Source: Theropithecus gelada (lineage: Eukaryota > Chordata > Mammalia > Primates > Cercopithecidae). Taken from it: a stretch of DNA of 64,000 bases. The notes beneath the pieces were generated by a model. That model did not search any database, was not told where the DNA came from, and worked only from the letters and a program-made list of their open reading frames with translations. The stretch lies in the NCBI RefSeq assembly GCF_003255815.1, contig NC_037682.1, positions 43,603,011 to 43,667,010 of the forward strand, in the 5' to 3' direction. Within the stretch, counting starts at the first letter, position 1. The number at the start of each line of letters is the position of its first letter. Below, piece after piece: positions 23,126 through 36,050 of this stretch. The position numbers and the translations under genes are program-made.

Positions 23126-26100
23126 ATCGTAAATAGGTTTGTAATATGATTCAAATGGCTACATTTTAAATCACCACCTGAATGCTTTGACACCACTCAT
23201 TATCACTTCTTTGATACAGGAATGGCCTCCACCCTCCACCTAAGAAGGTGATAGCCATCTTTCAGTATTTAGCATCTCTTATGTGTTTATTTTTAAAAGG
23301 CCTTGGACATATAAGAACGTGTTTATTTTTATGATGGCTTTATTTTTACTTCTGAGGAGACATTTTACATGCTGGGAAAGCATAAGACCATCTCATGTCT
23401 ACTCAAATAAAAAAGCAATTAATCAGAGCTTAACATCTTTGACAGTGTCTTACACCTTCTAACAGGGTGGTTAATTGTTTCTTTCTAGTAGAGTTGTTGA
23501 ATGATTAAAGCTAAAATCTTCATGGAGTAATTCTTAAGTGTGGTTGTGACAGAATATCATTGAATATAAGTACATTTTTTTCATGGAGATACGTTATGAT
23601 ATTTGTTATTATGACATAAGTAATCTGAGAGAAGAAATACCTACACACCTAAAGTCAGCAGTTGTTTTGGGGTAATGCAAAACATGATATCACCTAGGAT
23701 TAAATGCTTCCCTGTTTTATTAATTTATTTCAAAAATGATTAAAGGAAAACTAAAATTTAAAATTTCCCTTTGGGGCCAGAAAAAATAAGGTTGCTGGAT
23801 ACAATGGAATGAACACTCAATTAGAAACCCCAAAATGTTCCTCCAAATTTCTGCTTTGGCTTTGATTAGCTAATACTCTTGGGGAACTCTGTCTTTTCTC
23901 TTATAGAGTAAGATATTTTAGCTAGATGCTCCACTGTCCTTTCCAACACCTATTAAAATATTTCCTTTCTGCTAATACTCAGTGTGCAATAAACATATCT
24001 ATTGTTCTCTCACTTTCTTCCTCTTTTTTAAAAACAGTCTCATATGTCTGTAAACCTTTCAAAAGTAAATGAGAATTTTAGTTTCCAGATGGTTTCCTCT
24101 AATGGTTTTTGTGGGACATATATCTGAAAATTAGGACTTAGTATTTGGAAGGAAGTGAACCATACCATAGTCTTACCTCTCTATGGAACCCATCATTTGT
24201 TATAACCATTCAGTTCATATCCATGAGCTACTATAACTTCTATTTTCACAACTTTATTAAATGAAGATAGTAAATGATTGGCCTATGCCTAAATGTGCTC
24301 CTTTTTCAGAACTAGAATTATATTACTTTTGAGATAATCTCTGCTTTTGAAACACACTTTATTATCATGTCACAAACCCATTATTTACTAGCAAACATAT
24401 TTAAATAAAAAAGATTATTTTTAGGATTTCAAAAGACATTACCAATGTTTATGTTCTTGTACATTCTTCTTTCAAAATCTTTTTTTCATGGTTTCCTTGG
24501 ATGATCAGTCCAAGTTAGACTAACAGAGGAACCACAGCTAAATGCATGAAGCTTATGATTATCTTGGCAAATTATTCCAAGGTGTTTTCCCAAATGACTG
24601 AATTTACCCATCCACAATAAATTCCTAGTAAAGTTTCAGTGGAACTAAAATAGATATCAAGCTTATTTCTCACTATTATGGAAGAATGGACAATGTAAGT
24701 GGACAATTATTGATTTCCTGTCTAAACTGATTGACATTAATTTTAATAAGCCAGGACCTTTCTCCCTTATTACAGGCTGTTGTTCATGAGTTCAAGACTT
24801 TATTCCTGCATTACGACTAATAGAATGGCTTGCTTACTTTTTCTAAAGTATTTCCGTGGTCAGAAAAACAAGTTATTATGAAAGCCTAGAAGCTAAATTG
24901 TAATTTTATAAAGAAGCTTTTAGTTTGTAAATGTTTGATTTGTTGTTTGACTGCTTTCCAGATAATTAAAATGTTCTTCTTTTTATTTCCAACCCCTAAT
25001 GTGAACTATAGAACCTCTGAGAATCTTACCATAACTGACGTGGATCATGATTAGTTATAAGATTGTATTTACTGGTGCCAAGTAACAATACCTGGCAAGC
25101 GAGCAAATTAACTAGGGTCAAACTAAGTCTAAAAGCTATACTGGAAGAATGCAGCTTGCACTTGTGACACCTGACTTGATAAGAAAAAAATAGATAGATA
25201 ATAAATGATGTATTTTAAAGCCATACTTCTTCCCTCAACATGACAGTTTTTGAAAATGTCTTTGGAAGCAAAATATAGGATGGTAAATGGAAAATCCAAT
25301 ACAGATAGCAGTTAAATCAGTTAGTTTAATGACTCTGCTTCTCCTAACCACCACCTCTGTTCCTTATTTCAATCACTGAACAATGAACTCAAAATTAGAA
25401 TGAGAGGTCTGTTGCAACTGGTAGCATTAAAAATTAATATCAATAAGTTTGATATTGAGGGGGTAAATCTCTATAATTAAATAATAAATAATTAGGAACA
25501 TACTGAGTTGATTTCATTTTCTGCCTTTGTGGAAATCTAGCATTCAAATGAGATTATTACATTGGTTGTATCTTTTTTTGCTTACTTCTGAAAGGAGAGC
25601 ATAATAACTAATGTATTTCTACATATATGATTAGTAATGAAGATGTCCATTTCAATTTCATCTTTGCAAAGAAACATGCTTTGCCAAGTGCTCACACCTG
25701 CAAATATGTTTTCTAACTCTTCATTTTCTTCTCTAATTACTCCTTGATTGTAGGGTAAATTCTCCAAGCTGTAGTGAAAAGCAAATCATTGTCTTTTTAT
25801 CACCTCTCTGGGGAATTCATTACACTTGTTTACTGATGTGTATGGCTGACTGAATAAAGTGATTCCTAATTAGCATATATGAAATAATCATTGGCCTATC
25901 TGGAGTCATAATGAATGCATTAGGAAAAATTTACTCAGTGTCAAGAAGATAGGTATTACAATAAATTAGCTTATCTTATCTGTGTTGAAGCACAGAGAAT
26001 ACCTTAGATACAATGTTTATTAAAACAGGGCAATAGCAATAAGGCAATTTGCTAAAATCGTTAGTGCACATCATTGAAAATATAAATTTTTGCATCTAAA

Positions 26101-27805
26101 CTCCCTTCTACATAACATGCCACAGAAATAAAAAGCTAACTTGATATCTTAGTAAATGTAACTGAGGGTTTGAAGACAGGAAAAATGCCCTTGTTTTTCC
26201 AGTATTCTTTAAAAATTACTATATTTAGTATTTTCCTGGGCTTGGGAAAAACCCACCTACTAAAGGAATTTTTTCATTGAATGCAATCTTTAGTTTGCTT
26301 TAGGCATATCTGTCATTTCTGGATAAGAATGGAACGATTTGAAGCTAAAAACACCGAAGAGTCAAGGGTTTCAAGGGAAAAGTCAGTTGGCCATCCTTGT
26401 CTTAGAGAATTTGACGTGGTCTACAGGCTGGCCTTCAGTCTCATCAGCTTAAAGACTGCTTAGCATATTAAGCACATAACTTGTTAGCATATTAAGAAAT
26501 GCTCTTTCAAATTCTCACAAATCAAACTTAGGATGAGTGATGTAAAAAGCAGAGCCTATCTTATTGATTTACGATGAGAAATATAACCGTCAAAAGGCTG
26601 AGAACATTTGCATCAATATGACCAGTTCATTCTCCCCCTAAGCAAATCTTCATGGGAAACCAAATTACGACCTAAATTTGCTCGCTGAACATGGAAATAT
26701 GTCAGGTCACTCAGTGGTTGTGAGTGTATTGAGTATCACCAGGCATAATCTCTGATGTCTCAATGAGACAGTCTACACAGCATAAATCAGTTGGCTGCAG
26801 GGACTGGGATATTAAGGATTTGTATGAGGACTCCCCTTCACGCTGGGAGGATAGAAACTGACCGCACTGGCATCTCTAGCTCCTCCTTTCTGCACTTCCT
26901 GGCTGATGAGCTGCTTCCTAACGGGCACATTTCTCCATAGAGAAGTTAATCCCTTGGGTCAAGTGCTTAGAGTTTTCTTTCCATCTCTTTAAGATGTTTT
27001 TGCATTATATCTTTGGATCTTTGGCATTATACATTCATTCTCTATTTTAATTATGAGTCATAATTTTTCACACGTTCTTGTAGAGGAATCTTACTATTGA
27101 CCTGTGTCAAATATCTTCATATACAAATCTAAAAGGAAACATTCTTATGAGAATCTCACTTGTATAATTATTTGAACTGAAAAGTCTAAGATGCCTTTAC
27201 CAAGAATCCATAGTCACAGCACACACAGTCCTGTTCTATTGAGAGGATATGACATTGGCCTTCCATATACCCCCACTCTGCCATTTCTACACTCTTTCTC
27301 ATGGATGTTCAGTCACTTTCTATCATCCCCTTCCTCCATCCACCTTTACCCTCATTTCAGCTCTCATGCACATACATACCACATCACTCCCCAGTGGGCT
27401 TGCAGCCTGTCCCACTTTCTGTGACCCCTCATGTGCATGTGTATATTTATTTTCAAAAGTGTTTATTATATATAAAGAGGCAAACTAGAGAGGATCATTA
27501 GAAAAATTTTTTAATGCTCTTCCACGAACTTTTATGTAGCTCTGGGAAAACTCTCTACCTTTCTCTGTGCCTCACACCAGAAGTTGGGAATTTTATATGA
27601 TATGCGTATTTCATGAGTTTTTATTCCTTAAGTACATAGGAATTTGTTCTTATAGAGCATTAGACTTGGGTTAGAATATTGTTCCATTAAATTAATATGA
27701 TAATTGCCTCAATAATCCAGTTAGATGCATAGTTTTAAAAATGTGTATGTACATGTGCGTTAGTAGTAGTACAATGTTATGCATTGGTGTATGTGTATAC
27801 ATATG
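23126..27805. other. 4.7 kb with almost no recognisable transposon or gene
   Basis: Apart from a possible MIR3 at 23805-23965, I see no interspersed repeat, no exon-like open frame (longest frames are 60-79 codons and low-complexity) and no CpG island. Base composition is AT-rich. This is the longest such block in the window. Confidence 0.5.
23805..23965 (+). mobile_element. Possible MIR3-like fragment
   Basis: Ordered weak matches to the MIR3 core, ending with gctagatgctccactgtcct and ccttccaac-like sequence typical of its 3' part. Confidence 0.4.
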
Positions 27806-27829
27806 TAGATAGATACAGATGGACGGATG

Positions 27830-27865
<36 letters not shown>
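27806..27865. repeat. (GATA)n microsatellite
   Basis: About ten uninterrupted GATA units preceded by imperfect units (tagatagatacagatggacg). Likely polymorphic. Confidence 0.95.
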
Positions 27866-27866
<1 letters not shown>

Positions 27867-28299
27867 AAAAAATTGTATGTAGACCAATGATTTTAAAATA
27901 AGTAAGAAAACTCCAAATGGGGGAGTTCTAAGGTTAATAAACTTTGGAAATCTGGATTCAAAACAATAAACAAGGTTCTTTAACTGCGGGAAATCTCAGA
28001 GCTTGTAAGAAGCTAGTATGTTTGTGAGAAAGTTTGAGTTTTCAAATTTTATTAGATTACAAAAACTTGTTATAAAAAGTCAGTTCTTAGAACTTTATGT
28101 TTTGCAGAGCACACATTTGCAAATTTAGTTGTAAGAGGCTTATTTTCTAGAGTCCGTTATTAATTATCACTTTTGATCCAGATACAGAGTTACTCTGTAT
28201 ATACAATAGATAGAGACAAATTGTTCTGGTGCTCAGATTATCAGTTGTCTGCTAGTTAATAAAAAAAGATGTGAACAAGAAATGTCATTCAAAGTAAAC
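27866..28299. other. Unassigned DNA
   Basis: AT-rich, no gene or repeat recognised. Confidence 0.45.
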
Positions 28300-28735
28300 A
28301 AATAATTAGGTAAACAAATTACAGTACAATCACTAAATGGAATACCGCTCAACATTAAAAAGGAATGGAATACTGAAACCAAAAAGAGCATAGGTGAATC
28401 TTCAAAATACTATTCTAAGAGAAAGAAGCCAGACACAAAATGCTATAATTTAATTATATGAAATTCAAGGGCTGCCAAAATTAGTATATGATTATATAAA
28501 CCAGAAGAGTGGTTGACTCTGGAAGTGAAATGATTGACTAGAAAGAGTCGTGATGACACTTTTTGGGATGATAAATATGATCTATATCTTGATTTGGGTG
28601 ATGACAATTCAGGAAATTTTATTTGTTAAAGCTCATCAAACAAGGTTGTTTAAACAATCTTAAACAATTATGATTTGAAAGTTTATTTGATTGTACATAA
28701 ATAATACTTCAGTAAGGAAATATTTTTTAAAAGAA
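28300..28735 (+). mobile_element. Old L1M (L1MC/ME-like) 3' fragment, sense
   Basis: Contains the conserved end of ORF2 and 3' UTR in order: ggaataccgctcaacatt, agagaaagaagccagacaca, gatctatatcttgatttggg and aatacttcagtaagg. No intact frame. Confidence 0.8.
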
Positions 28736-29524
28736 ATGTTATATAAAGTTTGAGATTATAAAACTGTTTACAATAGCTTTTGTTAACTGGAGTAGAATGA
28801 TACTAATGAGAAAAATAAAGTGATTAAGAGCTCTACAACTGCATTGCATTCTATAAATACAGGAGGCTGTCATTACTATGTTTCTCATCAGTACCATAGT
28901 CAGGGAGGAATTTATCTTAACCTGATTCCCAGGAAAGCAGAGCCTGTTGCAATATTTAGATGCCAATGCTTATTTGAGACATGCAGTCCTAGGTCATTAA
29001 AAGTGAAGGAAAAGGGAAGTAAGGCAGAGAAGGATGAGAAGCAATGCATTGTTATACTGGTTATTGTATCATGATTTGAGTGAGGGCAATACACTTAGTT
29101 CACACAGTCAGTACACTGACTTAGGTTCCTAGTATATTTCCAGACAGGATGAATAGACAGAATCGTTATTGAAGGCAGAAGAAAGAAAAGACTAACGACT
29201 TTCTCCTATCCTCTGATGCACAGTGATCAAAGTTTTCCCCCAGAGGAAGCTATGTCCTTTGCACTTCGGATTTATATCACTTGACCCATTTGGTAACCAC
29301 CTTGTGAGCAAGGTCCTATACCTTGTGGTATGGCCCTTCAACTGAATCCAAAGTCTGGAAGAGCACATAGCTGCTCAGCTTCAGAAAGCAGAACCATGTG
29401 AGCATGGACAGAATTAGCCCTGGTGGCAGGTAAGATGGAGCAAACATGATGATTCAAGACACAGCCTAGATGCTGAGAGAACTGAAAAGCTTTATCTGAT
29501 ACTGCCAATAGAGGGTCAGGTTAG
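28736..29524. other. Unassigned DNA
   Basis: No gene or clear repeat. The segment 28905-29450 is less AT-rich than its flanks but matches no family I can name. Confidence 0.4.
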
Positions 29525-29650
29525 TATAATAACAACTAGTATGTGGGTTGCTGTGAAAGTTGTTGTGAGAATTAAGTAAGTTAATACATAGGAAATTCTT
29601 GTAAACTCAGAGTAAGTGCTTAATAAATCTTACATTTTATTATATTCTTA
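29525..29650 (+). mobile_element. MIR 3' part, sense
   Basis: gttgttgtgagaattaagta, then gagtaagtgcttaataaat: the expected order of the MIR 3' half. Confidence 0.7.
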
Positions 29651-29679
29651 TCACTTCACAACATATTTTTCTAAATATA

Positions 29680-29945
29680 GTCTCATTTAGTTCTTATAAC
29701 ATTCTTTTGAAGCAGTGTTTTTCTCATCTTACTTTATGTCTTCTGAATATGAAGCTTACAGAAATTAAATGTTGTAGCAACTTAATAGTGACTGTTTTCA
29801 TGTGTGCAGGCCATGGAACTGAGGACTAAGCTTTACATGACTTGCCCAGCATCATGCAGCTATTGAGGAACTATGGCGTGACTAGAATACAGAATATGTA
29901 CCTCTTGGTCAAGAATCTTCCATGTCACACCGTGCTACCTTTTCC
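29680..29945 (-). mobile_element. MIR-derived sequence, antisense
   Basis: tctcatttagttcttataac at the left, then cttgcccagcatcatgcagc and caccgtgctacct at the right, in the order of an antisense MIR. There is extra sequence in the middle, perhaps two overlapping copies. Confidence 0.5.
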
Positions 29946-30259
29946 CAATTATGTGTAAAACTACAAATATTTTAATGATATAGATATTTTACTAATATAT
30001 TTAAGTACACTGGTTTCCTTTTTAGGCTTCTAAGAAACACAGAAAATAAAGTGTTACAACAGGTCATAAGAATTTATTTCTAAAGTCTGGAATTTGCTGA
30101 GGTTTCTATTAGCATAAGCATAGTAAACATTTCTGGGAACAAAATGGAAACCATCTTATTGGCTCATACATGTTTTAATGATTCATAAATGCTTTTTCAT
30201 CTTTACATTGACCAAGTGGTTCAGGCCTGGTCCTTTTCCTCCTGCTCAAGCTCATCTGT

Positions 30260-30420
30260 TCATGCATTAATGATTCTGTCTATGCCCCAAAGAGCAGGTA
30301 GTTTAGAGGGGGAGATAGATAAGTACACAGTTATAAAACAATGTGATAAATGCTGAAATGAGTATAATTGTGAGTGCTTTGGATGGTCAAAGAAGTTTTT
30401 TATAAGACATTAGTAATGAA
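30260..30420 (-). mobile_element. L2 fragment, antisense
   Basis: gggggagatagataagtaca, then caatgtgataaatgctgaaa, a pairing typical of antisense L2 near its 3' end. Confidence 0.55.
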
Positions 30421-31221
30421 CATCCCGTTTTATAGTGACAAGAATTTTATTAATTTTAAAGCATCCCTTTAATATAAATCTATTTCTGGATAATTTGAAC
30501 CATATTTGTTTTTCATTGAACCATTATGTAGTGGTGACAGACCATTAACTAAAGAAAGTTCCTCCCAGAGAGGAAAAGCAAGTAGAAGCTCCTCATTGCT
30601 AAAGTAGAAGGATGATTCACAGAGGATGAATCCATGGAGAGAATATTACATGAGTTCCTAAAAGGAACCCACAATTTCCAACACTCTAGGTATTGATGAA
30701 AGTGGAAATTGGAGTGATAAAACTCCTTGAAAGAAAAGGGAAAATCTAATAATATCTAGTCTGCTGCCCCTGACCATGCAGGAAGGCTTAGGAGCAGTAG
30801 AGAAGCAAGGGCAGAGGAAAGGGTCTAGAAAGAAGTGCTCAGAGATACTTCCTCTTTGACTGTGGTCAACATGCCATGTGCAGCAGCCCCAGGAGTCCCG
30901 TGTGCCCTGCCAGCAGGGTATAGAGCTGCTGAGAGGGCTGTCAGTGAAACTTATCAGAGGAATTGGAGCAGCATGAGTTGGCCACACAGCAGGTCCATGG
31001 CAGGAATTTTGGTAGTGGTTGTCAACTCCAGAAATAGGGAATTAGTCATTCCATGGCAAACACCAACAGGAGTTCTCCAGGGATGAGATTACACCTCTCC
31101 ACATTAGAGTAAACCAGAGCGTTCCCTCATAGGCCTCCCTTCGTGACTGTGAACATATACTGGAGAGGTAACCTTTATATAGTTACCACCTTGGAAAAGA
31201 GACAAGTGAGGAAGAAAAGTA
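30421..31221. other. Unassigned DNA
   Basis: No gene or repeat recognised. Two overlapping open frames at 30658-30987 (minus) and 30835-31086 (plus) lie in a GC-richer patch but show no motif, splice context or homology I can recall. Confidence 0.4.
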
Positions 31222-31930
31222 ACAAATTCACCACTAATCTTATACTGAACAGGGAAAAATTAAAAGTCTTTCCTCTAAGAACTGAAACAAGAAAAGAATG
31301 CCCACTTTCTCCACTCTTATTCTTCAAAGTACTGGAAGTCCTAGTTAGAGCAATCAAGCAAGATGAAGAAATAAAGGCATCCAAATAGAAAAAGAGAACA
31401 TCATGTTTTTCCTCTTTGTAGATGACATATCTTACATAAAGAAAAACCAAAAGACTCCACCAAAAACCTCTTAGAACTGATAAATAAGTTCATTAAGTTT
31501 GCAGTATACAAAATCAATTTACAAAACTCAATAGCATTTCTATACAGTAATAATAAACTAGCTGAAAAAGAAATCAAAGAAATGATTCCATTTAATTTAC
31601 AAAGGAGGTTAAAGATCTCTACAATGAAAACTACAAAACACTGATGAAAAAAATGAGAGGCCTCGAAATATGAAAAGAAATATGAGGTTCCTGGACTGAA
31701 AAAATAATAATATTGTTAAAATGACCATACTACCCAATCTATATATTTTCAATAGCTAGAAGATAGGATTTCGAATGTTTATGACAAAAAGAAATGATAA
31801 CTATTTCAGTTGATGGATACTCTAATTACCCTAATTTTATCATTATTCATGGTGTGCATGTATAGAAATATTACTGTGTCTCCTGCAAACGTGCAATTAT
31901 TATGTGTCAATGAAAAAGAAAAGATAAAAT
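31222..31930 (+). mobile_element. L1M fragment with large internal deletion, sense
   Basis: RT sequence from ttatactgaacagggaaaaa, through a decayed catalytic site (ctttgtagatgacatatctt at about 31417), to ccatactacccaat. It then jumps to the L1M 3' UTR (caatagctagaagataggat) and the 3' end (tatgtgtcaatgaaaaagaa). About 2 kb or more of ORF2 is missing between 31735 and 31745. Confidence 0.82.
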
Positions 31931-31984
31931 ATATACTTTTTTTTTTAGGAATCACACTTTCGAGTTCTGAGATAATATTTTTCC

Positions 31985-32175
31985 ACGTACTGTATCTTTT
32001 AAAATTTACAATAAGCCTAAAAGATGGGTAGAAACATTATCCCCAATGTACAGATGAAAAGACTAAATTATCATTAAAATGTTAATTGCCCATGGTCCTC
32101 TAGGTGTTGGGTCTCCTATTTGAACCCAGACAAATCAATTCTAATATCCATGATTTAGGCCACATCATCTTGCCT
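31985..32175 (-). mobile_element. MIR, antisense
   Basis: attatccccaatgtacagat, then tgcccatggtcctctaggtg, then tttgaacccagacaaatc: the classic antisense MIR order. Confidence 0.75.
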
Positions 32176-32885
32176 GGCTCCCATGCTTCATTATTTTGCA
32201 TTGAGGCAATTTTAAGAATGAGGAAAAAAAGACATGACTAATGTAGGTATTCAGTGCCCAGTTTTTTCCATGAATGGGTTGCTCACAATCAACGTCTGTG
32301 GAACTTGCCTATGCAGCAAAAACCTAATTGAGTGGCTGCTGGGCAACCCAAGCCAGCTGCTGGGAAATTGTGCCCTTGTTTACAGAACCAAATCCCTTTT
32401 TTATTCCTGTCAACAGTTTTGAGGATTTCTATATTCTAAGTTGATTCTGCAATTAATGTATAATTGCAATACGAGATTGAAAATTCTGTTTACATTGTAA
32501 TTCTAAAGTAGTTTACACTCTTACATTATTGAAATAGCTTGCTTGAAACAGCGCACTACACCCAGAAAAGCCTTCTTAGCTAAGTAGGAGGACTTCCAAG
32601 TCCATTCTTCACAAAATGCAACAACCGGATGAAGTATATCCTGTTGCTGGCTGATTTTTTTTAAACTAGTAATTTATTTTAAAGTTTTCCAGTTTAAGGC
32701 AATTATTCCTTCCTGTTCATTGGCATAATATTTTGGGGGAGCATTTATAATTTTATTAATGAAAATCATTCCTTGATTGAAGATAACAGTAGAAGGTAAA
32801 AGTATGTCATAAACTAGGACGTTTTCCAAATGCAAGTTTTTATTCTTCTTCTTCAAAAACAATACCAATTGTTGGTACCTAGTTT
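32176..32885. other. Unassigned DNA
   Basis: No gene or clear repeat recognised. Confidence 0.4.
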
Positions 32886-33023
32886 CAGCCATGTGGGTCC
32901 TGAACAGAGAAGCTAGTGAAACTGTGGCAGACTTAATTTGCAGAAAATGTGAGATAATAATTTTGTATTGTTTTAAGCCACTAAGATTTTAATAACATGT
33001 TATGCAGCAATAGAAATTAACAC
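32886..33023 (+). mobile_element. MLT1-like LTR, 3' end only
   Basis: ttttgtattgttttaagcca, then atgcagcaatagaaattaac: the conserved end of MLT1-class LTRs (pre-poly(A) region to terminus). The 5' part is not recognisable. Confidence 0.55.
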
Positions 33024-33626
33024 AAAGCCTAAGACAAAGAATTGCAGATGTTCTATCTTGAACTTCATGTTTAAAGACATGAATAGGTTCAAATGTGCCA
33101 CAATTGAGCATTTTTATGCACATTGTACATTTTAAATTAGAATATAATGAATCTCTTGTGCAGTTAATAAGCCAAGGCCTCAAAAATATGCATGAATGTG
33201 AAACAAACTTAGCTGCTTCTCAGAGAAAAGCTAACATTTTAGTGGGTAAGAGAGACATGTTCAGGAATTAAACAATACAAGGAGAGAACAATGAAGATAG
33301 GGCCCAAAAAGAGCTAAATATGTGCTAAGGATGCAGAGTTCCATTTCCCCAGCTCTTATTTGAAACATTGGCTTTACAGTATAGAAAAGAGGCTTTAAAA
33401 TTCAATTCCACAGACGTCAGGACTATTAGAAGCTCCTCTTCTGGGCTTTACTTTGATTACAGCAGAAATCAATTATACCACATTTCAGTTTAGAAAAAGT
33501 AAAGTTGGGTTCCAAGTTTTGGAATTTCATCCAGTAAATTTATTATTGGTTTGAAATGTCAAAAGTAATTGATTGTTTCCCTCACCTTTCGGGGTCACAC
33601 TGAAAGCTCAAATACAACAGAATATT
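33024..33626. other. Unassigned DNA
   Basis: No gene or clear repeat recognised. Confidence 0.4.
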
Positions 33627-33728
33627 TATACATATATATATGTAAATTATATATATATATAAAATATTATATATAATGTTATACTATATACATATATAAT
33701 TATATATATAATTATATATATATATAAA
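33627..33728. repeat. AT-rich (TA)n tract
   Basis: About 100 bp of nearly pure A and T with several short (TA)n runs joined by aa or tt. Locally self-complementary. Confidence 0.92.
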
Positions 33729-34229
33729 AAATTGAAAAAGCACTGCCATAGAAAAATAACTAAATGTTATAGGGAGTCATATGCAGAGGATGCTGCTCTA
33801 ATGTCTGAAACTCCTTTTTTAACTCTCCTTATTTGCAGTGGACTCTAATCATGATGCCCATGAATGACAGGCATTCTTGAAAGAAGGGTAGAAAATGGCA
33901 ATAAAATCCAACCCTGCACTAATGGGAGCAATGCCTATTTAACCTTCTCTCCAACACCATTAATTTCCAAATCCCGAAGTTGCAGTAACTTATGGTGATT
34001 ACTCTGCAGTTTAGTGCTGCTTTTGGCAGAGTAGTCCTTCCAACTTCCTTTACCAGGGTGAAAATAGAGAGATGCCTAACAATCCTGGTTGAGAGTGTGC
34101 ATTTAATGAGAATGAATTAAATTTTCATGCTAAGAAAGGAAACTAACAGCACTTCATTTGGAAATTCTCATTTCTAAGTAAGGTATGATTTGGAAGATGC
34201 AAATATTTTTTTTACCTGTTTGTGAAGAC
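33729..34229. other. Unassigned DNA
   Basis: No gene or clear repeat recognised. A (TTAA)n patch follows at 34247-34264. Confidence 0.4.
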
Positions 34230-34500
34230 AAGGTCAAGAAGCCAGCTCATTAATTAATTAATTATTTCATAGTTCCATCCATTTATACATAGAACATCTG
34301 CTGAGGACCAACTTTGCTGCTTGACAACATAAATATGGCGAACACATGTTTCCTGTCATAAAGGTTTCTTAATTAAGAGGAAGATAATTATGTGCCCAAA
34401 TTACTTAGACCCAAAGTGACAGGTGCTATAAGAGATTTGTGGCCATAGGAGAGGTATACCTGATTCAGGCTGGAAATAGAAAAGAGGGCTATTTTGTGCA
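34230..34500 (-). mobile_element. L2 fragment, antisense
   Basis: ccatttatacatagaacatc, gaggaccaact, then aggtgctataagagatttgt: decayed antisense L2 3' region in correct order. Confidence 0.45.
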
Positions 34501-35165
34501 GAAAGTGCTAAATAGGAGGTTTCCTAGTAATATAGAAAACCCAGGTACAATTGTTAATATTGGAAGGAGATTATCAAATTATTCTATAAATATTTCAAAT
34601 ATTTTAGAGTTCATTTATTACAAATTAATGTGCTAAATTGTGCATCTTTTTAGTCTAGTCCTACAGCAGGACTTATTGACTAGTCATCTTTTTAATCAAA
34701 TAGTTTATATAACTTGAAGCAGAAAAGTTATTTAAAATCATTCTCTAGTCTCCTTTTGTAGCCTTGCTAGTGAAGACATTTTTCAAATTATTATTCAATA
34801 TCTCTTACCCTAAAATGTATGAAGAAACTCTTTTGTTTTAATGCTACTGGTGAGTTTATCAACAGATTAAGAGAGGAACTTCTCACTGTCAGACACACAG
34901 AAATATATTACCCTTTTGCCTTGGTTACCCGGAAGCTTAAAGATACACTTTTATTAAAACTCAACTTGTTCTCATTACACATAGAAAAATAACCTCATCA
35001 CAACATAATTCTTTTTAATGGCACCAGACAATATCTGTGTTGTGTTAATTGCTTCAAATCTTCTGATGTAGGCAGAGCCTAATAACACAAGGTTGTATGT
35101 ATATTCTCTTTAAATACATATCATTTGTTATATATGTTTATATATGAGCATATTATATAAATACA
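34501..35165. other. Unassigned DNA
   Basis: AT-rich, no gene or clear repeat recognised. Confidence 0.4.
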
Positions 35166-35475
35166 CAGTCAGCTCACCACGTCCTCATGTTTGGAATCTG
35201 TGGATTCAACCAACCACATATCAAGAATATATTTATAATAATAATTAACCATAAAAAACAATATAAACTTAAAAATATGGCATAACAACTATTTACACAG
35301 CATTTACATTGTATTGGGTATTATAAGAAATCTACAGATGACTGTATATTTTATATGTAAATATACAGTATATACAAATACTACACCATTTTATATAAGT
35401 GACTTGCGCATCCTCAAAGTTTGGTATTTACAGGGATCCTGGAACCAGTCCCTCACACATACTGTGGAACAACTG
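35166..35475 (+). mobile_element. MER2 (Tigger-group DNA transposon fossil)
   Basis: About 310 bp starting cagtcagctcaccacgtcc and ending ggaacaactg with a TA dinucleotide after it. Interior matches MER2 in order: ggattcaaccaaccacatat, caactatttacacagcattt, cattgtattgggtattataa and aatactacaccattttatat. Non-autonomous, no transposase. Confidence 0.9.
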
Positions 35476-35583
35476 TATGTATATGTATGTGTGTATATAT
35501 GTGTATAATTATATATAAAGTTACATGTGAAATTATGTATATAAATCTTATATAAATATATGTGTGTGTGTGTGTGTATATAT
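35476..35583. repeat. TA/TG simple repeats
   Basis: tatgtatatgtatgtgtg at the left and a (TG)n run ending gtgtgtgtgtgtgtatata at the right, joined by AT-rich sequence, immediately after MER2. Confidence 0.85.
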
Positions 35584-35783
35584 TCTCTAAGACAGATAAT
35601 TCAAATTAATAAAATTTGGCTTAAATACTTTAAAAGGTTTAAAGCCTCATCCCAAGACAGTTTTTGAAAAAATTTAGAAGATTTTGTCAAATAAATTTTT
35701 ACTTAAATCCTCAAAAATATTCTTGTACCCATGTTTCTACTAATCTGCATAACAAAGTCAAAGGATCCAAGATTTTCCACTTG

Positions 35784-35830
35784 GTGGATAATGGATGGAT
35801 GGATGGATGGATGGATGGATGGATGAATGG
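35784..35830. repeat. (TGGA)n microsatellite
   Basis: About ten TGGA units, the last ones imperfect (tgaatgg). Confidence 0.95.
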
Positions 35831-35839
35831 AATGACTGA

Positions 35840-36050
35840 CTAATTGTTTTATTCATTTAGTAATTAATACAACAAATATTGAATATTTATTTTTACATTT
35901 AGAAAAATTAAAAATAATAGAGTCTCTGCCTTGCCTTTTAAAGAGCTCCCTATAGAGTGGAACAGGAAGATGTAGAAAGAGATAAAATGTAAATAACTAT
36001 TTTAAATGCAAAATGGACAATGGACAATGTGAGCACAGAAGGGGAAATAC
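35840..36050 (-). mobile_element. L2 fragment, antisense
   Basis: ttattcatttagtaattaat, then caacaaatattgaatattta, then agctccctatagagtgga: decayed antisense L2 3' end. A possible MIR follows at about 36080-36205 but is too weak to call. Confidence 0.5.

Noticed and set aside
27806..27865. GATA array as a regulatory cluster of GATA-factor sites
   Set aside because: Uninterrupted tetranucleotide repetition is best explained as a microsatellite; no evidence of function in the sequence.
30658..31086. Opposed frames (109 and 83 codons) in a GC-richer patch
   Set aside because: No domain, signal peptide, splice signals or recognisable homology; length is not unusual for chance in six frames.
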